Positions 55,428 through 64,000 of a stretch of 64,000 bases of DNA are shown here, piece by piece. How positions within the stretch are numbered: the stretch's first letter is position 1; each line of letters starts with the position of its first letter. The DNA lies in contig NC_087067.1 of NCBI RefSeq assembly GCF_963678635.1, positions 39,700,379 to 39,764,378 of the forward strand, read 5' to 3'. Position numbers and translations under genes: made by a program. The notes beneath the pieces were generated by a model. The model was given only the letters and a program-made list of their open reading frames with translations, did not search any database and was not told the DNA's origin. The stretch is from Symsagittifera roscoffensis. Taxonomy: Eukaryota; Xenacoelomorpha; Acoela; Convolutidae.

Positions 55428-55595
55428 CAATCGACATCATTCGCGCACGCAGATTATATAGTAATTAAATTTTTCTTGTCACCACCCTTTCTTTCCGAAT
55501 CTTGTTTTTTTTGGAGTTTTAGTTGCTGTAGGATTCTGTGGTCGAAAAATCAGTGCTGTTTTTTAACGAGTGGGAAACATCAAACAGTGCAATAA
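55428..55595 (+). CDS. Small open frame conserved between duplicated units (copy 1)
   Basis: MQSTSFAHADYIVIKFFLSP ... NQCCFLTSGKHQTVQ. The paralogous frame at 57185 keeps MQSTSF.HADYIV.KF, NQC.FLT.GK and TVQ, and the difference in length between the conserved blocks is a multiple of three. A hydrophobic middle suggests a signal or membrane segment. Function unknown; chance conservation is possible because the DNA is recently duplicated. Confidence 0.28.
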   Translation, partial: QSTSFAHADYIVIKFFLSPPFLSESCFFWSFSCCRILWSKNQCCFLTSGKHQTVQ

Positions 55596-57184
55596 CAAAC
55601 GAGTTAGGGTACGACGAAAAATATAATTGATTTTTAGTTAAGAGGATCACAAACTGCGCTCTTTGTTGTTTGTTAAAAGATCAAAGCTCAGCAGGTACTC
55701 AAAACACCACAAGATATCAATTCATACAGATAATGAGGTCATGAAATGGTCCAAATAATTGTTGTAATCAGCTTCTATTCATAGGGAGGATATTCATAAG
55801 GAGGATTTTCATAGGGAGGATGTTGGGTAGGAAGAGGAGTTTGGGTTGCTTAAATCACGCGCAAACGCTTCACAAGATCCGTCAATGAAGTCTTTTCTGT
55901 TATCAAATACTGATAGCATTCTCTATTTTTTGTATTTGTAAATTAAATCTCGTAGAATTTTTGCAAAATTATACAAATATCTCAGATTTTTTAGGACCAG
56001 GAGACTTCCAGACTGCACATGGGAAAAAAACTTGCGAGATTCCAGCAAAAGCTCATTGCAGGGTTTTAAAATCTTCTTACATGCCGATTGCAATGCAAAC
56101 TTGCATGATTCTTGCAAATAATGGCAAAATGTTGCTTTTCTTTTCCTTTGCATAAAATCAACTGATTCAAGTTTATGAGTGTCCATCAAATAATTAGAAT
56201 AAGGGCTGTTTCGAAAGTTTTTTCTCAATTGCTCAAATATAATCCGATTAACTTGGGATAAAAAATACTTTATTGCACAATCCTTCTTTAAAACTAGCAG
56301 TCCAATTCAAATGTTTAGGTTTTTTTTAAAAATGCTCATCAAAGTCTTGATTACATAGGCCACTCATTACACAGAGAATACATATTTCAGCAACGTCCGG
56401 TAGAAAGTTTTGCTAAATAATTCTACGTAATCATAAATCCAAGAATTAAATACGCGCAAACAGCAAAAAATAAACGGCAAGTAAAAAAACGATCAGTGAA
56501 AAGTAAAAATTTTCTAACTTCTTGCAAACGGAATGCAACTTGTAAAGCTCAACTTTTTTTAATAACAAGTAAAATTTTGCAAGATTGCAGACGTTGTTGC
56601 GAGAATTTAGCAGAATTTGATTTTAAAGATCATTAACGCTATGATTCACATTCTTCATAACTTATACTTATGACCAATGATTACACAATTCATTCAGTAG
56701 GTTTGGAAAAAGCTAGAGAGAGAGAGCAATTCAGAGAATTGCTTTTAAAGCTCTTTGAAAGAAGACACTTTCGGTAGGACAAAAATTAAGCCTTTAAACG
56801 CAGCCTTTTTTAAACAAATCTTTTATTGCAATTTATAAATTTTGCATCAGTTATCTCGACCACAAAACTCCTAAAACAAGTGGGAACAAACTAAAGCAGA
56901 TTTTTTTTTGCCCAGTTTTAGGTATCCCAAAAAAAACTTTTATGCTTCATTTTAATTGTCTTAAGTAAAATGTCTCTGTTCATCACAAACTCTATCGGAC
57001 TGAAGCTCAAAGCTGTATCAGTGTCGAGAAAAATTTGTCTGTGTTTTATAAAGTTCTAAAGCATTTCAAACGTTTGTGAAGGCCGGAAAAGATTGCATTA
57101 CTTTTAAGTGATTGTTTGAATTAAAGACAAACCTAACAAAAGATTAAACGAATCCAGAAAAAATTAGATCAAGAAAAATACAAA

Positions 57185-57370
57185 ATGCAATCGACCTCAT
57201 TCACGCACGCAGATTATATAGTAGTTAAATTCCTTCTTGCCGCGATCTTTTTTTTTCTCAATCAAGGTTGTTTCAGAATTTTAATTGCTCTAAGATATTG
57301 TGGTCGAAGAAACCAGTGCGTTTTTTTAACAAATGGGAAACGGGAAACAGTGCAACAGCAAACGAGTTAA
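57185..57370 (+). CDS. Small open frame conserved between duplicated units (copy 2)
   Basis: MQSTSFTHADYIVVKFLLAA, hydrophobic IFFFLNQGCF, then RRNQCVFLTNGKRETVQQQ; 61 residues. Partner of the frame at 55428. The segment IVVKFLLAAIFFFLNQG could be a signal anchor. Confidence 0.28.
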   Translation: MQSTSFTHADYIVVKFLLAAIFFFLNQGCFRILIALRYCGRRNQCVFLTNGKRETVQQQTS

Positions 57371-57545
57371 AGTACGACCAAAAATGTAACTGGTTTTTGC
57401 TCAGAGGATCACAAACTGCGCTCCTTGTTTTTTCTTAAATGATCAAAATTCAGCAGGTGTTCAAAACACCGTAATAAATCATTTCGTACAGATAATGAAG
57501 ACATGAAACGTTCCAAATAATTGTTGTAATCATCTTCTATTCATG

Positions 57546-59252
57546 ATCCATCGAAACTTGAAAGTAAATCAAGATAAAAGCTGCCCTGTGTATAGCAAAC
57601 CCATTGCAAGAAAACAGGAAATTTGACCATGATCTTTCCATACTTTAACTCGTTCTGTATTACTGTTTAAAGCTTCAGTGAAATTGGTACGAAGACAGCT
57701 TTTAGTTTTTTTTTGCTTTAAGGCTCACCAATCAGCGGATTTTCAAAATTTTAAATCAATGTTCACATTCAGAACTCTCCAACTCTTTAAGAAGTTTTCT
57801 CATTATGTAAGCTTCGAATGATCTCTGAAAAACGAACAACTTCGAAAAACTGCAAATAATGTAATCATCTTCTTGTTGTTAAGAAGAGAGAAGCTTATGT
57901 CGAAACAAGGCCTTTGCAAGTAGACTGTATTGCAAATTTAGACTGTACCTTTGAAAATTTATACTGCTTTCATGAAAAAAATTCTGCCAAAAAACATATA
58001 TGTTTTTATAGAGAATTGTTCTTGTTTTTTATCCTTGTAAACGAGTAACGTTGAGCTCATGTTATAAATTGACTTAAGTTTAAATTCAAGGTTACAGCCT
58101 TCAACATAAAATTTTCGACGTTATATACGGTGCAAACCAAATTTAATTAAAACACTATCAATATTCTTTACTAACCGCGCAGTGCTGGCTGATATCTAAG
58201 TAACCTTGCCTATGAATTTTTTTAGCAACCTAGCAACTTATTTAATCTCACCTTAGATCGTCAAATTTCCTGAAAAAACATATAGTTAAAAAATTAGTTA
58301 GAAAAAACTGTGGATTTGTACAAGGGAAAATTAAATATAAATGATGTCGAAAAGTAATGAAGAACTGTCTTACGTTCCAATAGGGATGAGGTCAAAATCT
58401 AGTTCATTTGACTGTGGTCGGCGTCTAGGCTGCTGATTTATTGATCCATTCTTAAGTCTTAGACTTTTGGGTCATCGTTTCTTCTAGATCCGTGATGCTG
58501 CTTTCAATTTCCGGAACTGGTTAAAAGTTCTAAGATGTTATCTTAAGAAATTTATTTAGAAAAAAAATTAAGGAAAAATGTTTTTCAGTAGCTCGACTGA
58601 GTAAGTGAAATTGACAACGGGGAAAAAAGGACAATTTCAAATAGGTTTATTCTTAAAAGAAGAGTTCTTCAAAATTCTTTGTCAAATTCTATTCTTCATA
58701 TGCTTTGTTTCACCGGAGATCTTTGTTAACTTCCAATCTTTGCGAAGTTTGCAGTAATCTAGTTTTTGTGTTTTTTTTGAAAAAAAAATAGCTTTTATTC
58801 GTTCTCTTGTTGTTTTGCTGGTGTTCTTTTTTTGTTTTCATTGTTGGCAAGCAGAAACACCCGGTGTTTATTACTTTTTGTCTGTTCTTTGATATCAGAC
58901 AAAAACTGTTTGTAAAAAAAATGAGAATTTTAAAATAATCCCATCTTGAACAAATGATTGAAAAAAGCAAACCTTACTTTTAGGTTTTTAAAAAGTTTTT
59001 GAATTTAAAATGGAATGGAGTCCACTATAATTTTAAGTAAATAATTAAAACCATATAGTACTTTTGTTCCGTGTAGTATTTGCAATACTACAACTCATCC
59101 ATTTTATTGAATCGACAGTTGTTTGATACGTTATCAAATTTTGTTTATAAATCATGATAGTTTTTGGTTATATATTATGAAAGACATATTTTTTAGAAAT
59201 GAGATCAAACTGTAAGAAAAAAGAAAAGAAAAATTTGGATTCAATCGTTTAT
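57546..59252. other. Gene-poor AT-rich stretch
   Basis: Only the short frame at 58341 stands out. No repeat partner noticed. Confidence 0.35.
58341..58436 (+). CDS. Short open frame of 31 residues, unrecognised
   Basis: MMSKSNEELSYVPIGMRSKS then SSFDCGRRLGC and TGA. Polar, with local GC above the flanks. Weak candidate peptide or exon. Confidence 0.15.
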   Translation: MMSKSNEELSYVPIGMRSKSSSFDCGRRLGC

Positions 59253-59498
59253 TCAGTTTTTTTTCTTTTTTTTCTCTAGATTTTTTTGTTCATTCTTTTT
59301 GTCATTAATAAAAAAGACGATTTCATTCAAAAGTTTTTCGCTGTCTTCATTTTGGTAGTACTCATCATCATCATCAAACCCAAACTGCAAACGTCCTGAA
59401 AATTGATAGATTTGGCTCTGCTTGTACTGCTCTCGATGGTCAAACTTGTAGTGGAACCCTGCAAGCTTCTTCTTATTCTGATTGGGATTTTTAGTAGT
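59253..59498 (-). CDS. Candidate terminal exon with poly(A) signal at the stop
   Basis: Open for 81 codons without an ATG. It has a basic start (NPNQNKKKLAGFHYKFDHRE), a middle QYKQSQIYQFSGRLQFGFDD and acidic DDEYYQNEDSEKLLNE, and ends in a lysine run and TGA. The stop runs into AATAAA (TGAATAAA, AATAAA at 59253-59248), a normal arrangement for a 3' terminal exon. AG dinucleotides after pyrimidine or T-rich stretches offer acceptors (for example CCCAATCAG). Product not recognised. It may be a host exon or part of the old element to its right. Confidence 0.35.
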   Translation of the reverse strand, partial: TTKNPNQNKKKLAGFHYKFDHREQYKQSQIYQFSGRLQFGFDDDDEYYQNEDSEKLLNEIVFFINDKKNEQKNLEKKKKKN

Positions 59499-59959
59499 TC
59501 AACTGAGAGTTTCCAGTTCAAAGTAGGTTCAACATGTTTTCCACGCATTTTTTTAGCATATCCTATAGAGCGTTAGATAGAACCGTCATTCTTTTTAGTA
59601 CATCAAGTGATTTATTTTTTTTAAGTGAAAAAAAATTTCTTTAAATTTTTCAGGCTTCTCGTAATTGCTTCGAAAAAGAAACCACGAAAAGCAGGCGAAA
59701 AAATATTGCTTAGTCGCATCGAATAAAAATGAAAAACACTCTTGAAAAAATTTTAAGACTACTGCTCAGTTTCATCCTGATCATAACGTAGTTAACTTAA
59801 CCTGTCGCTTCGGTTCTCATTAGTCCGTGTAATTTTTCTTCTGTAATTTCAAATGTTTGACCTATTGAAACTTTAATTTTAATTTTTCAGTTTTCTGCAA
59901 TTTTTGAGCACGACAAGGATTGTCTTTTTATCATCTCTAGAATAAACGGTATACGTTTA

Positions 59960-61650
59960 ACGGCCTTATTGTTCCGAGGACTTACTGTTCCCAGGACAAA
60001 CATTGAACATTTAAAATTTAATGTTTTTATCTTCTGGGCAATGAAATCAAATCATAATTTATTTAGGTTGCATCCGTCCTTGGCTGCAAACCTGCTCTCG
60101 ATGGTTTTGAACATTATTATACTGTTAGTACCAATACTGTTAGAACATCATTATAGTGTTTTAGGTTTCACCGAAGAATCACTGTTACTACCAAAATTAG
60201 CGTCAAAAAATGCATAGTCTATAAGTTTAAATTTTTCTCCGTTGACATCAAGTTGACATCAAGTATTGATCTAGTGTTATTGAGCTGTAGAGGCTGTTTC
60301 GTATAACCATGTTCAAAACTGACAAAACTATAATTGTTCCAGTGTCTATTAAGAGTTGGGTTTGCAGACCGGTAATTTTTTTCCCCAACGAGATGTTAAT
60401 ATAAAATAAAATACACATGTATCTTTGGTTCAGATGGAGGCTGATCTGTTTCAAATTAAAATAATCACTTTACTCATTGCTACAGTCTCCTTGAATGTCA
60501 TTATCACTAGTATTGAGGAGCTGGTAGGCTATACAGAATGGTCGGCTATTTAGAATGATAGTCGTTTTTTTTTGGTTGAAAATCTGGCTAATGGTCGCCT
60601 GTCACGTATTGAGATCCTTCATTGTATCTTAACATATGCCTGACCTCTTGCTGGGGATTTCTAGTAACAAAGTTTCTGTCTTCTCTTGACCTAATGCAAC
60701 AGATATGATAATTTTATTTTGCATTTTCTCTTAATTGAGAAGATGCATTACTGTGCTCCATGTGATCTTTACATTTGAACAAAGGTCTTTTTTATGGCCT
60801 GACACGAAACACCATATGCAAAACTTTGGATTGTTTTGTTTGTTGGAGACTCATTCAGATTAAAAGCTGCGTTTCTGTTATGATCCTTTCTTAGCCCTAA
60901 TTTTTTTTCCAAGTCGATCTTTAATTCTTCTGGTTCCAACTTTTTATCGACACTACTTGCTGTTCTTCAAAAAATTCACTGCTTAGTGCAAAATTTAAGT
61001 CTTTGGTAGGTACATGATTTTTTGGCTGTCTTTTTTGTTTTAATCTCGTCAGTCTTAAGCTTTGCACAAAGATTGCCATTTTGCTTGTTGTTCTTTCATC
61101 AGCATTGAAAGGTGGATTTGACCATCGCTGGTCTACTGCAGTGCTTAATCAATGTTTATAACTTTTGAAAATTTCAGCAGGTTGTTTTTTCATGTTTTCT
61201 GTTTCTAGTTGTCTCCTAAATTAGTTCTTATCATCAGTGAATCTATTTATAAACTGATCAATTATATCGTTCCAAGTTTAACCTGCTGCTGGATGAACAG
61301 CTGGATCTCTTTTTATTGAACCAAATAATGCTCTTCGTCTAAAACAGGATGCGTTTTGATTGCCAACTGGGTCAACTGTTTGAGGGCTCAGGGAAAAAAT
61401 GTTCTCTGCCTCTACTATTTTAAGAAAAGCAATTGGATTTTCATTTGGGTCCAAGCCTGCAATTTTTTAAGAAAAATAACTCTGTTTATGCGACTACGTT
61501 CGCCATTTTTGTTCTGTCTTACCTAGATTTTGGCAATCAGAAATCCAAGCTTTAGATTTATTGTGTTCTGATTATTTGTTTTCAAACACGAAGTTTTTCA
61601 TTTCTTTGTTTTTTTTTGGTTAAAATCGACTCTCATATTTATATCCAATC
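59960..61650 (-). mobile_element. Second LTR retrotransposon fossil (gag-protease part)
   Basis: Minus-strand remnant of a Ty3-like element: gag core (about 61480-61250), one CX2CX4HX4C zinc knuckle (about 60830-60785), a retropepsin-like LIDTG segment (about 60400) and weak downstream pol-like sequence to about 59960. No reverse transcriptase, integrase or LTR recognised. Strongly broken, probably about six or more interruptions, and older than the element at position 1. Confidence 0.55.
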
Positions 61651-63404
61651 AAAAACTCCCAATTGTTGTCAGACCAAATAACAAATAACAACCCGCATCC
61701 AAATTTAGGCTTAAGTAATCGATTACAACGGCTCGTTACGTCAGTCTTATGACAATTATATTTGGTTATAACAACCAAAAAAATTGTTCAAAGGAATTTT
61801 AAATGACTATTCAAAAAACTTATAATCTCTTACACTCCATTAAAACATTAAAATTGATTGTAGTTTTTACAGAAAAACTTTTTAAATTATAATTAACTAT
61901 ACCCAGACATAATCTCTTATTTTGTGAAACCAAAAGTATAATTAAAATATATTTTATGGGTTCTAATTAATTTTTCGGTCACTAACAAAAATCTTTTGAA
62001 GTGAGATGTCTCGTCACCTTTTGGTTCATCTGAACACAAAGTTTTACCACGAGACTAAACTTTTATAGAGATCCCTTCAAATCAGCTGAAAAATTGACGC
62101 ATCAAATTAAAACAACCTTTGCCAAAATAATCATCAAACCAAAGCAAACTCATATTTCGGTGGCATAGAAAAAAAAGCATCATCAACAAACTTACAATGA
62201 AATTTTGAAGAAATGAAGTATATAATTGAATTGATTTGAAAACTTTTTTTTTCAATTTTTCACATAAGCCTCAAATTTTCCCATCTACGAAAAGAAAGCA
62301 AAAACGCTGCTCAGATGGAAACTCAGAAGTCAAAATTGGCAAAGTAAAACAAATTAGAATCGATTTTAATCAGATAAAATGACTTTTTTGTGCATAAAAT
62401 TTTTTTTTATGATCACCATGTAAACAACGGGAGAGCCCTCCTGAATTTAGACCTAAAGAGATCGAATGACTTGAACAGAGAAGGATTTTATTTTATGCAG
62501 CCAAATTATTTCAATGCCTATTATATATATTTTTTTTTACTTGTGTTATTGTGCAGTTTTTTGTTAGTCTGATTTTTTCGAATATCGTTTCGACCTAATG
62601 GTTTTCATTTTGTTTGACTTGTTATAATCTGCCATGTTGATGTTCACGCTTTGCAAAGGGTGCTAAGCAAAGGGTGCGTAATGTTACAGACCAGTTTTTC
62701 ATCTAAACTCTTTTCAGTTATTTCCAAAATTCATTTCAGCGAAGCCCTGATTAGAAAAGCTTTGTTTCCTATTCAGGATTTAAAAAAAAACTATTGCTAA
62801 ACTGCTCTTGCTTTAGTTTTCAATCGAAAAAATTCTGTATTGATTGGTCACGATTATGGTACTGATAGTTGATTTCCAGAGTTCATTTTCAATTTATTTT
62901 AAAGTTAAAATCGAAAATTGCAGATGTATTTATTTTTTCAATTTTTGAAAAACTAGACTATAGGAACATCTTTATTGTACTAGCGAATTCAAGATTATTT
63001 TGATTAATCATCCTTCAAAAAATATATTGAACAAACTAAGCAAAAGCATTTGCCGTCGTTCTGTGTTTCTCTATGAGCCAAAACTTTGGCTGAAGGTGCT
63101 GAAACTCGTTTTTCGCTGCATGATTGTCTAATTAGGTTTTGTCGGCATAATTTTTATTTTCTATACAATAGTGTTGAACAAATTTCATTGAAAAATATTT
63201 CTTTGTCGGCAAATCGAAATACTAAATTTTTGATACATCTGTTTTTTTTAAAGTTTTGTATAACTTTATTCGTAGTATTCATATTTGACTTATTTATTTT
63301 AGCTGGTGTGTCATGCTTTGCTATCATCCCAATTGATTCAATGCGTTTCCTCGAATTAAGAGTTTCTGAAATAAATTTTCATTAGAATGTTTTATTTCAA
63401 AACG
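61651..63404. other. Gene-free AT-rich stretch
   Basis: Nothing recognised; the open frames look accidental. Confidence 0.35.
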
Positions 63405-63660
63405 ATCCCGCACCGGAGTTCCATGGATAATAATCGATTATATTGGAAAAATGTTGTCTGAAATGTTGTCATTATAATCCATTATAATCCATTATAATCC
63501 ATTATTGTGGCAAATTTAGACCACGTAATCGATTATGTGGTCATTATAATCGATTTTTTTGAAAAATAAAAATCCATTATAATCCATTATAATCCATTTT
63601 TTTCTTCAATATAATCGATTATTTTGTCAAGAAAATCCATTATAATCCATTTTAATTCGT
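63405..63660 (+). repeat. AATCGATTATAATGG palindromic repeat, copy 3
   Basis: Head CCCGCACCGGAGTTCCATGG, then at least eight ATAATCCATTATAATCC or AATCGATTAT words in alternating strands, so the stretch can fold on itself many ways. Confidence 0.65.
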
Positions 63661-63893
63661 TAATTAAGGCTATTCTATTTTTAGTTCTTTCTATGTCTGG
63701 AAGAAAAAGCAAGTTTAAAAATGTAAAATTCCAAAATTTTTCTAAAATCATGCAGTTAAAGCAAAGAATCATTTAAGACATAGAATCATACATTTAAAAC
63801 GAATCAGAAAAACAGGTTAAATGTGTTCATCTTAATGTTCTCCCATTTGTTCATATTCATGTTCTCCTAAACTTCTCCAGAACCAGTGACCTC

Positions 63894-64000
63894 TGCGGGC
63901 ATCGGGTAGGAGGCCCAGTGACCTCTGCAGGCATCGGGTACGAGGCCCAGTGACCTCTGCGGGCATCGGGTAGGAGGCCCAGTGACCTCTGCGGGCATCG
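63894..64000 (+). repeat. 32-bp minisatellite at window end
   Basis: Three full units and part of a fourth of CAGTGACCTCTGCGGGCATC plus GGGTAGGAGGCC, nearly identical. Continues past the window. Confidence 0.9.

Larger units (their letters stand above)
53750..57545 (+). repeat. Tandem segmental duplication, units of about 2.0 and 1.7 kb
   Basis: Unit 1 is about 53750-55785, unit 2 about 55845-57545. Shared blocks in order: CAAGATC(T/C)GTCAA, AGGAGACTTCC.GACTGCACA, ATAATCCGATTAACT.GGGAT, CAGCAACGTCCGGT, AAGACAAACCTAACAAAA, TGCAATCGAC.TCATTC, GAGGATCACAAACTGCGCTC and AATAATTGTTGTAATCA. The offset falls from about 2100 to 1759 bp, so deletions or insertions followed the duplication. Confidence 0.85.

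Noticed and set aside
62390-63385. Hydrophobic open frames at 62390 and 63086
   Set aside because: Poly-T-rich AT DNA gives Phe/Leu/Ile runs by chance; no splice sites or homologous pattern.
63894-64000. Direct repeats considered as a CRISPR array
   Set aside because: Units of 32 bp are contiguous with no spacers and the genome is eukaryotic.

Overview
The window is AT-rich, intron-rich, repeat-dense nuclear DNA of an invertebrate animal. The evidence is two kinds of host gene with spliceosomal introns (lysosomal PPT2-like thioesterases and a seven-helix opsin), metazoan-type LTR retrotransposon fossils, and many short non-autonomous DNA elements. I cannot name the phylum. Exons of the host genes are clearly more GC-rich than the introns and flanks, which helped in finding short exons. 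There is one 200-N assembly gap at 33543-33742.

Layout. 1-2200: 5' half of a decayed Ty3-like LTR retrotransposon (minus strand). 2824-4666: a dead PPT2 copy (minus). 4667-18440: about 14 kb without a host gene, made of dispersed repeats, a diverged satellite of about 86 bp, a hAT-like MITE with perfect target duplication, a 732-bp Tc1/mariner-like foldback, and a terminal-inverted-repeat element full of GGAATCCGC subrepeats. 18442-21185 and 27331-29534: two intact three-exon PPT2-like genes (minus), each coding 288 residues with identical exon lengths. 34416-48047: a seven-exon opsin gene (plus), 358 residues, all seven splice phases agreeing, with introns packed with repeats. 49208-52800: a tandemly duplicated composite repeat, one copy of which received a GGAATCCGC element, so that its sister preserves the empty site. 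52832-53201: GC-rich candidate exons. 53750-57545: a tandem duplication of about 2 kb carrying a conserved small open frame. 59253-59498: a candidate terminal exon ending in a stop that overlaps AATAAA. 59960-61650: a second decayed LTR element. 63405-64000: an AT-rich palindromic repeat and a 32-bp minisatellite running off the end.

Functionally the window holds two systems that need not be connected. The PPT2-like array encodes secreted or lysosomal acyl-thioesterases (signal peptide, Ser-Asp-His triad). It has two intact copies and one dead copy that, unusually, lacks the first intron of the living copies. The opsin keeps the retinal-binding lysine position and the main helix anchors, but has lost both partners of the conserved extracellular disulfide, has ERV instead of E/DRY, and NVxxF instead of NPxxY. 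It is the most biologically interesting gene here. The rest is a record of transposition: a hAT-like family in eight copies plus a fragment, five with 8-bp target duplications matching at 6 to 8 positions, and several inverted-repeat families I do not recognise.
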